Below are positions 12,701 to 25,080 of a stretch of DNA of 64,000 nt, piece after piece. The notes beneath the pieces are model-generated. The model did not search any database, was not told the DNA's origin, and saw only the letters and a program-made list of their open reading frames with translations. The translations under genes were made by a program, and so were the position numbers. Source of the DNA: Amblyornis subalaris. Lineage: Eukaryota; Chordata; Aves; Passeriformes; Ptilonorhynchidae. Where the stretch lies: assembly GCA_018881555.1 (NCBI GenBank), contig JACAXG010000012.1:12124181-12188180 (forward strand). Direction: 5' to 3'. Numbering within the stretch: position 1 is the first letter of the stretch; each line of letters begins with the position of its first letter.

Positions 12701-15700
12701 CTGGGCAGAGCGTGCATTAAACACAGCCATTTGCTGCAAGGTTGCCAGGTTGGGAGTGCCTGGGATCTTCGAAAGCCGAGCAAGTAACATAATCTACCTG
12801 TGGATCAATAGTGTGCCCTTCAGGGACACTGATACTCTGAGGCAGTCAGAGAATTAGCTACATGGTGTGCAAATACTGTGCTGGTAATGATGGTCTTAGC
12901 TTTAAGAGGGCACGGCCATTCTCGAAACACTGCAAGAGGTTAAAATTTGTCACCCTGGTACACGACAGGCTTGTCTGAAATGTAACTTTTGTAGGCAGCC
13001 AAGGGAAGCTTTTACTTGTTTGCACTGAAACCTGTCAGGGGAGTTTGGAGTGGACTGTGGTCTAAATATAGTGGTGATTGTTTTCTAAGCAAATCTTACA
13101 TTTTTTTTTTTGACAAAAGTCTTCCATCCATGCATCAAAGCAATTGCACTTCAAGGGACTTTATCTCTGTAGATAAGGCTATGTGATACAGGAATTAGGA
13201 AAGGAATAAAGCTGGAATTAGTGCTAAATCCACAGTAATATTCTGCTGTGAGATACTTCGACCCGCAGTTCTTTTCAAGTTGCACTGTGTGCCCTGCCAG
13301 CCCTCTGTATGTGCTTGTAATGAAACATTAAAGGAAGTTTCAGGCACCTGAAGGTGAAAATCACCTGTTTATTGTTCTCTTGGTAATACCTATTGTGAGA
13401 GTCAAAACCTGCCCATGTCCCCAGAAAGCAAGCAGAGAATTCAAGGGTGAACATGAAAGAGGAAAGAAAAAGTCTGCCTAGGGAGAGGGGTAATAGAGAC
13501 AAAGCTTTGTGCTTTGCCCAAGTGTAAATTTAGTATTATTTTCCCTTCAGATAATTCTCTGTACTTCTCCTTGATTTTTTTCTTGTGGGACGCAAGCAGA
13601 CTGCACCAGCACAAGGAATTCTGCTCTTGGGGTGGCTTTCACTGGCATCTGTGGCTTGATCCAATGCTGACCAAAGGCAACACAATGCTCCCTGTGGACT
13701 TTGGGGAGTTTGAGAGTAGAAAGCTCAAGTGCTCCAACAGTGTCTTTATTCTGCCAGTCTCTTCAGAGGGGAGATGCTTAAAGCCACTTTTCATCCAAAA
13801 AGTCTGAAAGTTTTCAGGCTTTCATGTGCTCAGACTGGGGAAGTTTTTTTTTGCTTTTTCTACGGAGGGCCTGTGGCCCTTCTTCATAGGCTTATAACCT
13901 GCTCGGTGCTTGATCTGTCCGAGCAGTGCATCTTTCCGTGGGGATTATGTGGAGCCCAGCAGAGCTGCTGCCTGCCCAAGGAGGCAGGCATTTTCCAGCC
14001 AGTGCTGTCTCCTGTCCTGTGGAGCATTGCCACTCAACAGGCAGTGTTATATTATGAGGCACAGCTTATAAATGCCATTAGAGGACTGTCGGGTGTAACA
14101 ATTATGGCCCAAGGAGCAAGCATAACGATGGCTTTGTGCTGAATGTGGGGCTAATCAGGGACCCTTGGCACCAAGCATATTTTGTAGTTCCTTGCCCTGG
14201 CATGAGTGACAGGCAGAGGTGACATCCTGCCCACAGCCTCTGTTGCAGGGGTTTTTGGGAGCAGGAAGACCTTCTCCCATCTGTCATGCTGCTTTCTGGT
14301 GAGACTGGAGCAGGCAGGGAGAGGGGAAAACATTGGCAGTTTATAAAACAAACAGCTGACCTCTTCAGTCTCCTGGCAGCACGACTGCAAATCTGATTTC
14401 AGATCATGTTTCAATACATTCAGTAGCAGCCGAGTTTTATTCACACAGAGCCAAACCCCTTCCTTAATGTGATGACTTTCCTTCCCTACCCAAGGAAATA
14501 CTGTACCCACCCTTCTTCATTTCTACAAATGGTTCAAATTGAGCCCACAAGGCTTGTTTACTCAACTACGTGCCTTGCTTCGCAAAACGCTGAAGTCTGT
14601 GAAATTAATCATAGGCAGAGGTGGGTTTGTTTTTTAAATACCATGATTAACCCCTTGCTCTTGGCTCTCTTAATAGCCACTTGTATTCAGAGCATGCAGA
14701 ACTGTTACCCGGACATTGTTGTTATAGTAGTCCTGGATGTACTTATTATAAATTTATTAAATTGCTGGTGGTATCCTGGATTGCCTTAGAAATGCAAAAT
14801 TCATAGAAATACGAACTTTATAGGTGAACTTAGTAGGCTGGAAGTTTTAACAGGTGAGGATATATGTGGCCTTATTTAGGTGGGCAAGGCACAAATGTTG
14901 GTGTAGTCAGCATTGTTCCTCCAAAGCCTGGTGATGGGGGGGCCCTGGCATTCTTTGTCATTTTATGCTGTGCTTTCCGTGTGCTCTGGCAGCATAGGCC
15001 ACTTTTCTAGTTATCTACACACCCACCTGTTTTTCTCAGGTATTCTCCGACTGTAGCTGTGAAGACAAGTTTACATTAGGCCTTATAGAACATATTGCTC
15101 TACTCAAAACAGCTCTTCCACCTCTAATGAAGACGTGTGGTGTTGCCATAGTAATTTCTTCTTACCTGTCTGTGGAATGTCTATCCTGTTTCATCGCCGC
15201 AAGCCCTATCTTCTTCAAAGCCTTCAAAGCCTTCTGCTCCATACTGGGATGATTCCAGAGGAACAGTGGAAGCAGTGGCAGTGAAAGCATTAGTCTGGGC
15301 TTCTGCCAAGTTGAGTTCAGAGTCATTCCCACAGACTATGCTGAGAGTGGCCGTGTTCTGGTCCTATATGAGGATGGCATACGGTGCATAATCCCAGCCC
15401 CTACTCTCAGCATGTGCAAAGTGAGAAAATCCAGGTTTGTGGCCCCAGAATGAAGCCAAGTGTGCTGGGCCATGGCTGGGCAGGGGGAACACACAGCTCT
15501 GCAGTGCCCACACAGTGGGCAGTCTCGGCACAGCCTTCCTGCTTAGGTCTCTTCCTGTGAAACATGGACAATGATTTTATCTCCAGGAGATGTTCCGTGT
15601 AGATAGATGCAGATATAGATACATTGCAAAAGAAAGCAAGGAACCAAACAGGCAACAGAGCCAATGAGACACTGTAAATAGCCATCAAAACCATCTTCTG

Positions 15701-16617
15701 TCCCCTTCCATTGCTTTCAGGATCCAGCAGTCACTATTCCCCTGTGCAAAGCCATGCCTTTTCACTAGCTCAGGACTCATCTGGCTGCCCCTGCAGGTTA
15801 ACTAACGTGTGCTTGGAAGTAGGTGATAATATGGCTGAGTTCTCCTGGGCATTCAACAACTTTGAGAGCAGGTGACAGGTAAATGGGAATATGTAGCTAC
15901 ATTTTGGTTACTGTAGTCATCCCACAACAACAAATGTCCTTGGGCTCAAGGGAGAACCTCATCGAAGCATGAGCTGTTTGGTGTGGGTCCGTGGCACTTA
16001 TCTCTTGTATTGTAATTGTGTAACATCTGCTATCATGTAATCAACAGGTGACATCTTTATTTCTCTTCTGAGTTTTTCTAGCAGATTCTTCATCTGGTAA
16101 TAGAGAGGTTACCTGTGAAGCTTACGCAATGCTGCCTAGCCCTAGGTACGATAATTTCAGCACCTGAAATCCCAAACCCAATTAAGGCATGAGGGTGGGT
16201 ACTCAAATATGTAGAGAGAAGAAAAATGTATTAGCAATAGTCTGAAAGCATTATCTGCACCCCTCAGCCTTTTCTGTGAAGCAGGGTACAGAATTGCTAT
16301 AAATTCAAGTGTTCTTAAGAGGTCTGAAAAAATAGATCTGCAACAATATCATGATCTGAGTAGATAGTAGAGGTTGTGGTTCACTCCTTCCCATCTAACT
16401 GCAAAGTAAGAGGCAATAGTGGCATTCAAAATTTGTGGAAGCAATTAAGGAAAAAGCCCTGGTGTCGTGAGGCCTGTCCAGGGTTTCAGGACTGGTTTAT
16501 GGGCTAGCTGGAGAGTATGGACAGACAGGGTGGCTGGGGACTGCTCTGCCAGAGCAGCATGGAAAGGGAGAGTATGAAGGAGACACTGCCTTTCACAAAG
16601 TGCCCACCAGGAAAGGG

Positions 16618-16710
16618 TGCACTGGAACATTATATAGGTGCTGGGGAGTGCACTGGAACATTATATAGGTGCTGGGGAATGCACTGCAACATTATATAGG
16701 TGCTGGGGAA
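16618..16710 (+). repeat. Minisatellite, 31-bp unit x 3
   Basis: Three head-to-tail copies of a 31-bp unit lie at 16618-16648, 16649-16679 and 16680-16710. The unit reads TGCACTGGAACATTATATAG followed by GTGCTGGGGAG. Copy 2 differs from copy 1 at the last base (A for G), and copy 3 adds one C for G change in CTGGAAC. The next bases, TGTCTGC, begin like a fourth copy and then diverge. The near identity of the copies suggests recent duplication or correction. It is not coding. Confidence 0.95.
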
Positions 16711-17350
16711 TGTCTGCTGGCACCAGACCAGTTGCAGAAGATAAATAAAAAAGGGAACAATGTTACCAAATACTCTCTGGGAATAAATCACTGAACTCTG
16801 GTTGAGTCTCTGGAATCTCAAGCCAAAAGAGTGTGAAGAAGGAATGCAGATAGGCTACAGGAAATTGAATGTCTCCGAGAATGACCCGTATCATTTTTTC
16901 CATTTGTTAATGATACCTTTGATGTGATTTAGAGCTCAGCTAGTTGGACTATTTAGACCATCCATTTGGATACTGGTAGGAAGAGAGAAAAGTAGATCAC
17001 AGAGACATGGTGTTTATGGCCTGGCAAGGATTTTTGAAACTGACTGTAACGTTTTTCAACTATTTAATGTCCTCATTGGCTTTGAAAGGTTTCTGAACTA
17101 AATACTACAGAAGCAAGCATAAAGCAGGTTCACTGTTTTACCTTGGCAATGGTGAAAGATCACAAATTGTTTGGGATAGCATTTACTCAGATGTTTAGGT
17201 TTGCCACTGTTTTAGAAGGATGAGAAATAACGTGATTCGAAGCAAAAGTTATAGTGCTACTTGGTAAATAGGAATATATTTCAGCATCAGTATTTAAAGA
17301 GGGATTGGTTCAGAGCAAGAGCCTATTCAGACCTATCAGAGAGGCAGTGA

Positions 17351-17433
17351 CAGTATGTGTAGATGGTGCTACAGTATATGTAGGTGGTGCTACAGTATGT
17401 GTAGATGGTGCTACAGTATGTGTAGATGGTGCT
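17351..17433 (+). repeat. Minisatellite, 21-bp unit x 4
   Basis: Four tandem copies of CAGTATGTGTAGATGGTGCTA lie at 17351-17371, 17372-17392, 17393-17413 and 17414-17433; the last copy lacks its final base. Copy 2 has two G/A differences (TATATG and AGGTGG). Because 21 is a multiple of three, the array is open in one + strand frame as a seven-residue repeat, but nothing suggests that frame is translated. It lies about 640 bp after the 31-bp array. Confidence 0.95.
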
Positions 17434-17829
17434 GTACAAAACAGGGAAAAGATAGGTACCTATCCCATACATATGTATGACCCCAGGCTGAGATGAAGCT
17501 TTCTGATACTGCATAACTTCTGTTAATCTATTTATATTGTAAATAAAAAGTAACCATTAAAAGGACTGTAGTGGTAAAACCTCAGCCAGCCAAAATACAG
17601 CCTTATATGAATCCACGGCCTTTATGGAAAAAATTAATTGTACCTCAGCTGAAATCAGCAAAAAATCTTATGCTTCCAGAGGGAAAAGAGATGCTCTGTA
17701 AATGTTAATATCCAGAGTCCAGTCTAAGTACGGACTTCTGTTTGTAAATGTATTTTGTAAAGGGCAGCAATAAAATAAGTAAAAAAAAAAAGTAGAAGCT
17801 GATAGAAAAACATAATGCTGTATATGCCA

Positions 17830-17976
17830 CTGAGATTAGCTCAGTTGGTTAGAGCATGGTACTAATAACACCAAGGCTGTGGGTTTGATCCCTGTATGGG
17901 CTATTCACTTCAGAGTTGGACTCTGATCTTTGTGGGTCCCTTCCAACTCAGAACATTCTGTGATTCAGTGATTGTA
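17830..17976 (+). mobile_element. tRNA-Ile-derived SINE with CR1-type 3' tail, copy 1
   Basis: The first 74 bases (17830-17903) align position by position with a eukaryotic tRNA-Ile. They include a box A-like TAGCTCAGTTGG (17837-17848), an anticodon loop CTAATAA with anticodon AAT at 17864-17866, and a box B-like GGTTTGATCCC (17882-17892). The acceptor stem no longer pairs cleanly, so this is not a working tRNA gene. After a short unrelated middle part comes TTGTGGGTCCCTTCCAACTC, followed by decayed ATTCTGTGATTC-type units. That is the 3' end of an avian CR1 LINE in sense orientation. The composite matches my knowledge of the songbird TguSINE1 type, whose retrotransposition depends on CR1 machinery. 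Several CpG sites of the tRNA consensus have become TG or CA, as expected in an old methylated copy. The family name is from memory; the tRNA plus CR1 structure is seen directly. Confidence 0.88.
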
Positions 17977-20900
17977 TTTTTTTTTCTTTGTTTCAAATAA
18001 TGGTAGTGTGGTAGAATAGCTTAATGGGTATTTTTCCTTTGGTCGGATCCAGGTCCAGGAGCAAAATGGAATCCACTTAAGTAGGATATGCATATAGGTC
18101 TTATAGGTCACATACTGCAGGGGGTATTTTAGTAAACCTGACCACAAGTCCCTAGACACTACTTCTGATAGCAGAGAGTGTCTAATGCACACTGTTCTTG
18201 AGGGTAATTACCAGGAAATGCAGAGGAATCAATCATAGTTGATGCACTGAGCAATTATATTTATTCCCTGAAAAGTCTTTAATGTTCATGGGATGCAAAG
18301 TGTGTGAATTTCATTTTAACACAGAAATATTGTTAGGCAAACAGCAGCATTAATGAAGCAGAGAAGCACAGTGTAAGTCCGTGAAGCCGCTCAGATATTA
18401 GGGAGATGATCCCCATAAAATAATCTCATTTTAGATATATGAACTAAGAAACAAGTGGGAATTTGCAGGTTGGGCTGGGATCTTTGAGGAGAACCATCTC
18501 TTGCACGCAGACCAAAGCCATATAGGGGCAGATGTTGTGCTTCTGTCAGCGAGGACTCTGAGATGGGAAACAGTGAAGAAAGTGAACCCAAATCCCGACC
18601 AGAAGGTGGGATATGATGAAGATAGGCTGTGCCTGATTTTAGAGTGATAAATATCAGGTTCTTCGATAAGAAGAGATAAGAGGGAACCATGTTTTATGCT
18701 CTGCCGCAGGATTTTGGATACGCTGGTGGGGACTTGGAGCTCTTTGCAGGCTTAGCTCCTGGAAGCGGTCCATTGTGTTGGCAGAGTTGGGTCGCCTGCC
18801 TTGCAGCCGGCTCAACCACCAACTGTCAGGTCACTGGAGAGGTTTCTGTTCCTCTTGGAGAGGTTTCTTGGAACCAGCACAATGCACGGCTGTATTTTCC
18901 CCACTTGCTTCGTTAGCCCTTTGATTAAACTACCTGTGACAGTAAGACTGGAAAAGGAGATCTGTGTTTTCATTAATAAAGTGGTAACTGGGAGCTAGGC
19001 AGAGCATCTGGGAAATGCTCATTATGTGGTGCAGCTGGGATCCTCTCAGATGGACTCCTGCTACCCACCCTGACTTCTTCCAGCCCTCCCCTGACTTCTG
19101 CAGCTGTCCATGGCATGCCACTGATGCTTCCACCAAACGCTGGAGGGCAGAGGATGAGTTCTGCTCCACCGAAAAGCAAGGCCATTAGCAAACTCCATAC
19201 AACCACGGTTATCTTAGGAAAGAAAGGGCCGCCAGCTCCGGTTTGGACAGCTGGGCTTTTCTGGCCTGTCCAGATTCCGGGCAGTGATGCAAAAGCCTGT
19301 GCTGTCCTCCATGGGTGTTCAGATTCAAAAGAAACCTCGAAGCACAAATCAAAGCTGGTAGTTGTTTCTGGTTTGTTTTGACCAATGTGATCAGAAAGGT
19401 GGTGCCACCTGGGGCTGGGAGGGCGGTGGGGGTTTGCCGCCGCCTTCCCGCGGTGCTGTGGGAGCCACGCTGCCACTCCTCCATGGAACGGGCAGGAGGA
19501 GTCGGCACCGAGAGCTGCCTGTCTGAAATCCCAGAATAGGAGATGTGATGCAGACACCAAGTTTTGTTAAACTGAAGGAAGACCTTATCAGATGGTGGGT
19601 CAGAGATTCGTGTGGTTTTTATGAATCACCTCTGTCTGGAGGGCTGCAGCTCATCGGGGCTGCTGGCATTTCGAGTAGTGATATTTAACCAACATTTTTT
19701 CTTCTTCTTTGTCTTCTTTTCTTTCATTTTTGCTCTTCGAAGTGTCTTCCTGAGATTTGTGATGAGGTATCCCCAAAGTTCCTCCTCCCACTCAGCCAGG
19801 CCAGACTGGGGGGGCTGGTGTATCCCTTCCTGATGTAAAAGGATGAGAAAATTCACAACTCCCATGACAAGAGCTCATTGCAGTATGTCTGCAAAACATG
19901 CAGGTGCTAGGAAATTAGGCAGGCACAGAGCCCATGTGAGTACTGTTAAGGAAAGAGTCATGCCTGGGGGAGGTATATAAACCAGATCACATACACCGCA
20001 CAAAGTCTGAGCCTGCGTTTGCTCTTCACCCTGTCAGTCCATTAACATGATTCCACTTGCACCCAAAATGGAAAAGTGGCTTTAAAAAAGCATTTGGAAA
20101 ATAAAGCAGGCAAATAATCAGGCTACAGAGAGGATGCTCTGGTTTTTTTAAGGTGTATTCACAAGTTAATTCAGATAGGAAATTATTCTGACAGGTAGAG
20201 AGTAAAGTTTACTCCCGTAGGCTATTTGCGCTTTATTTAGGGCTTAAATGAAGCGCAAAAGCTCATGAAAGACAGAAAATTCTTCAACGTGAAGACAGGN
20301 CCTGTGGAGGTGAAATGTGGCTAATCCAATGCCATCTTCCCCCCGGTGTTTTCCATTCCTGCCTGAGAGCGGTGCAGGGGGCTGGCAGCCCCCATTAATC
20401 CCAGCCCGTGGCATGCTCAGGGACCGGGGTCAGAAAGCCGATTTCTCCAGTACCTCTCTCCACATATAAATGGACTCTTTTAAGCTCACCTGTGTATGCT
20501 TCAGGGGGGCCAGGCTCCCAAGGAGGATAAAACACCCCTTGGAGACACACATGGTTGTTTTTAAAGCTATGCACTGCTGTCAGTGAGGTTATAAGCAGCC
20601 TGAACTGGGACAGCCCTGGACCACTGGTAGCTGCCAGAGGGCTTTGTAATGTGTGGTTTTCCCCTCAAATGAGTANTTTTCTGGTTTTCCTATGGTTAAA
20701 ATATGGATACGAGCTATGCACCTTGCACTTACATTTTAATGTAGAAATGTTATTGCAGAGTCTGAGGTAATTACCTGGTTGTTCCTTTTACTGCATGTAA
20801 TTACAACAAAATTCTACGGGGATAGTTTATAGCAACTCAGTGTGAAAATAAGGTACTTTAAAGCAGTGCTTGGGTTAGGTGATGTTTACGCTTCTTTCGC

Positions 20901-23254
20901 TCTGAACAGGCTTTGGAAAGAAATGTACTCACATCCACCATATGCTAATTAGCTTTTCCTAAGAAATGTTCGTGGTGAACTCCCAGGGCTTATTCCCGAC
21001 CTGTTAGGAGACAGCTCTGGTCCCCTGAAGTCTGATGGGCACCCACCTGAGGGGAGCTTGAAGCCGACCTCACCTCCTTGAGCTCAGAGTCATGTCGTCC
21101 TACCTCCTCATGCTGTATGTCTGGGGCCATAGCAGCTCCTGCATTTTAGACTGGCTCATACCGGGTAGAATTTATCCCCAGGGATTTTCCTGAAGCCAAA
21201 TTTACACAGTGTTTTGAGCAAGAACAACATTGAATCTTCTATTGCAAATACTTAATATGGGATAAGTTAAGACTTTTCCCTACCACGTTGGGCCACATCA
21301 TTTTTTTCTCTCTCTCTGTATGTAGACATGGGATTGCACTGGTTAGCTGTGTTCACATTGCTTGGCTATGCTTGGAGAATCTGGCTGCCTTCTCTCTGAT
21401 TTATTTTTTGGTCCACATCCCCTCATCCCGTGTTTTGGGGGAAGACACAAGGGGTTTGCTGTCTGCTGAAGCAGCATGCATACCTTCTGTATGTGCTGAG
21501 TATATATTCACACACACAGCTTCCCTGCAGGGTGAGTTCAGATGCCTTACCTGATGCTTAGCTGCCATTTCAGTGACTAGGCTTTCTTGCTTCTTACTCC
21601 TATGCTCTATCTACTCAACCAAATATAAAGAGTTTAGTGGGATTGTTAGCAGAGGTAAAGGAGAGAGTCCTGTTGATTAGAACAGGATCTGAATCAGACC
21701 CTTCATTTTTCCCAGCTGTCACATGGGACACATTCATTATTCTGGCCTTTCTTTTTTTTACTTCCATCAGAATTCACTGTGGACATTTTTTTCATGATCA
21801 TCTAAGAGTTTGTGGAAGGAAAAGTTGCATTTTAAAAAGTGCCTGCCTTGCTGCAATTTATTCAGCTCACTGTTTCCTGATTCCAGCTGTGCCCTCTTGC
21901 TCTAGCAGGGTTAAAGAGGTTGAGATTCCCCAGCGCTAAGTAGAGAGAAAATCTCAAGGTGATCAGGAACCGTGCATGTAATATTCTTAATTGTTCTGTG
22001 CATCATTAAAATGTTCATGCATTTCATGTACTTCGAGCTGAAAATTGCCCATTCAGCTTTAACAGGTAATTACAGGAGTGACCAGGCATTCACATGGCAC
22101 CCGCGTGCTTGTTGGAGATGACAGATGGATATGCCCGCACCTGATCCATTATTTTGTATTTCCTTTCCGAAAGGCTATGTTATCACTGTGCAAATAAACT
22201 GGAATTCTGCCCTGGGCCTGACTGCTNGCAAGGCAAAAAGGAGGGGAACAAAGCGCACCTTATGTGCCCCTCAGCAGCTACGTGGAGTGGACACCGGGGG
22301 CTGAGGACTCGCCGGAGGCTGGCTTTGCTGTACAACTAGCTTTGCTGGCTCTGCTGCTCACTCCTCGGAAACAGGAGCAGAGGGGACAGACTTTGTGCTG
22401 TGCCTCTGGCAGGTGCAGCTCCAGGGACACAGAACAAAGGTGGCTGCGGGCCCTGTGTGCTGCGTGGCTCTCGCCTCTCGCACAGGCCGCCGAGGATCCT
22501 GACACTCATTCAGTCAGCACAGGCTGCTCTGGTTGAAAGTAGGGCTCCCCAAGACTCCCAGCTTTGCTGTCCACACATTTGGTGCTGGCATTAGGAGCTC
22601 CATTCCTTCCATCACCTTCTGCCCTTCGCATCAGGGCGCAGCCACCACAGGTATCGTCATTTTGGCGTGAGGGTGGCAGGCTGCTGAGCGACAGGCTGAG
22701 CGCTGACACTGGAAACTCCTTGCTGACTGCTCTGGGAAATGCACTGCATTACCTGTATTTCTGTATTAACATAGATTTCGCAACCCATTTAACAATTTTT
22801 TTTAAGTGTCTTCCCTTTAAAGAGGTCTATGCCTTTACTTTAAAAGGTATTTTATTGTAATGGAACAAAATCTTGGTCAACTGGAACAGATATATTCAAA
22901 CCACTGTGTCTAAAGAAATAAATTTCTCTCCTGAGAGAGGAAGAAGATGCGGTTGGCTCCCGCACCTCTTCAGGATCAGAAAAGCTGAAGTCTTGTCCAC
23001 AAGGTCTTATGTGTGCCCAAATCCTCCAAATTTGCAGGAGTCAGAAACTTTTAGAGATTATGCAAAAATATATACTGGCCCCTTATGTGGGCACTCCTCA
23101 CGCACCCAGATGACATGAAGGTGTTTTGTTACCGCAAAATGCCCCATGGTTTCAGTGGGAATTTGTACAAGTAAAGATTTGAGTCGTACATAGTGTGGAG
23201 CCCAGCCATTCCCTAGCGCACAGAAAAGGGATGCTATAGGCATAGGTGTATATG

Positions 23255-23715
23255 GTTCTGGAAGTAGGTTCAGCTGGTCATCTCATCCATCCTTCTCAAG
23301 TCTGATGGGAACAACTATAGTCAGACTGTCCNTTGCTGAGACCTTGCATGGACCAGTCTCAGAAGCCACCTCTGAGCACACTGGCTTCATTTCAGTGCAG
23401 CCTGTTCCAGCACATGGTAATTATTAGAAGCTGGGGGACAAAATCTCCTAATATCTAACTTAAATCTCCTTTGCTGTAAATTATATCAATTATTTCTTGT
23501 CTCAGGAATAATGGATGTGGAGAACTATTGATTATCCTTCTTTTTATAGCATCCTTTTTTACATTCCTTTTCCTATCAGACAACCAGTCTCCTCAGTCTT
23601 CTCTTTTCCAAAGTAAAAAATTTCCATTCCCCTAAGCTCACCACAGAAGTCGTATTTTCTAAATCATGTCATCCTTGCAGCTCTTCCTTGGACTCTGCAA
23701 AGGTGGCTGTCCCTT
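23255..23715 (-). mobile_element. CR1/L3-type LINE 3' fragment, antisense to TMEFF2
   Basis: Read on the + strand, the order of landmarks is that of a reverse-complemented CR1 3' region. A ggaagtaggttc...ggtcatctcatcca stretch comes first, then CCTGTTCCAGCAC, then TCCTAATATCTAACTTAAATC. CTCCTTTGCTG, a TTCTTGTCTCAGG-like piece and TCCTCAGTCTTCTCTTTTCC follow, and the fragment ends near CTCTTCCTTGGACTCTGCAAAG. These are well-known conserved blocks of amniote CR1/L3 elements. Only the 3' UTR and the very end of ORF2 would be represented; no reverse transcriptase frame survives. Many small differences indicate great age. One N lies at 23332. Edges are judged by eye and could move by tens of bases. 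Confidence 0.75.
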
Positions 23716-23805
23716 CTTAAATGCTCTGCTGGACCATTTCTCTACATGAAACCAGAGTAGCATCAAGCAGTGTGGGATAAGAATGTCTTATAAATGTGTC
23801 AAAAT

Positions 23806-23819
23806 GGGGGGGGGGGGGG
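23806..23819 (+). repeat. Homopolymer G14
   Basis: Fourteen consecutive G lie in the sense strand about 90 bp after the CR1 fragment. The length of such a run is often misread by sequencing. Confidence 0.9.
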
Positions 23820-25031
23820 AGTAAATAGGCATTGGGCTAGCCAAAATATTGATTTATTTTTTTAAGCTCAGAATAAAAATGAGCTTGAAAATTGAAGTTT
23901 CCAAATTTCTTCTACCTTACATATTTTTTGTGCCGGTTGTCCTGTTTTGACCTTTCCTGTCCCCAGGAGGTTGCCACTACTGGCAAATTCTATTGTATTA
24001 TAGCAGTCTGGTCCTGGTTAATCAATGCATAAAGTTCTCGGTCTCTAGTAGGCTACATGTCTGTGTTTCCTGCTTTAAATCATTCATGCTTTCTCTGTTT
24101 TGGTGTTCAACCACTTCCCTAGTAAAACTTCTGAGAAAATTGCTTACCCTCTCTGTCAAAGGGTAGTGTCTTGCATGTTCCTGCATCTTGTAGGTCCGAG
24201 TTTCCTCTAAGTAATTGTTCTTACTCTGCCTTGGATTTCAATTTAAAAAAGCCTTAACCCGATATTTGCTCAGCATTGGCAGCAATAGACCATTCATGGG
24301 GTTTTATGTCCTGAGGGTAAATAGCTCGTTCCCTTCACTGTTCATTAAAAACAAATACGACTTGCGCCCTTTATCTTTCCTCTTAAAAACGCCCCAAACT
24401 TTACTATATTGCCCACCAGCGAATATTTCATTATTTATTGTTTAACTGCTGCTTCATACTTGGCATAAAAGATGTAAAACAGGATGGGACTACTGGAGGA
24501 ATAGTTATTAGTGGTGGAAGGGAGAAACAGACCCAAGACACCAGCGGTTGTGGCNGTGCCGTTTCTCACTCGGCGGCACTCGGTGTCATTAGCTGTGACA
24601 GCAAACCCTCTCAGCTGGCATGGTGAACCCTCACACCATGGGGCACTTGGAATTGCTCCTCTGTGGCGCTGCACCACAGAGAGACAGCATTTCCTAACTC
24701 ATTTCTATTGTTTTGAAATGAGATCTACAGTCTGCGGACGCGACCTCTCGAAAGGAGCTTCGTGCTTGATCATCCTCGTCGTATTTAACTGGGGTTTATA
24801 GTGTCCACTTGAGTCTACTGACACAGTGGGTGAGAAAATAGAGAATTAATCTTCTATCACATTCCCTTCTGTAGAGAAATTTCCTAATTAAACATAGCAG
24901 AAAATGACTTTAAAAGTAGCAGGAGGAGAGGAAGAAAAAAATCCTTGCTCTATTGTGGGCATGGGCAATATTAATTGAAAAATTGTAATTTATTCATGCA
25001 AAGCTTCTAACTGCGCCTCATGTCGGCAGTG

Positions 25032-25080
25032 ATTTTCCTAACACGGACTTGCCCCTAACAAGGACTTGTGTTAGGAAAAT
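25032..25080 (+). repeat. Perfect 13-bp inverted repeat overlapping a 15-bp direct repeat
   Basis: ATTTTCCTAACAC (25032-25044) and GTGTTAGGAAAAT (25068-25080) are perfect reverse complements with 23 bases between them. The same stretch contains CCTAACACGGACTTG (25037-25051) and CCTAACAAGGACTTG (25054-25068), a direct repeat with one mismatch. An intron transcript could fold into a 13-bp stem here. No miRNA or transposon ends are recognisable. Confidence 0.9.

Noticed and set aside
15222..15242. Short TTCAAAGCC duplication
   Set aside because: A two-copy 9-bp repeat is too small to mean more than slippage.
17351..17433. Seven-residue protein repeat encoded by the 21-bp array
   Set aside because: It is open only because the unit is a multiple of three; the surrounding frame is short and unrelated to any protein I know.
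17830..17903. Functional tRNA-Ile gene
   Set aside because: The acceptor stem does not pair well, CpG positions are decayed, and a CR1 tail follows; it is the head of a SINE.
18973..19560. 195-codon minus-strand open frame, the longest in the window
   Set aside because: No recognisable domain, no intron signals, biased composition of a GC-richer patch, and overlapping open frames on the other strand; kept only as part of a regulatory-patch finding.
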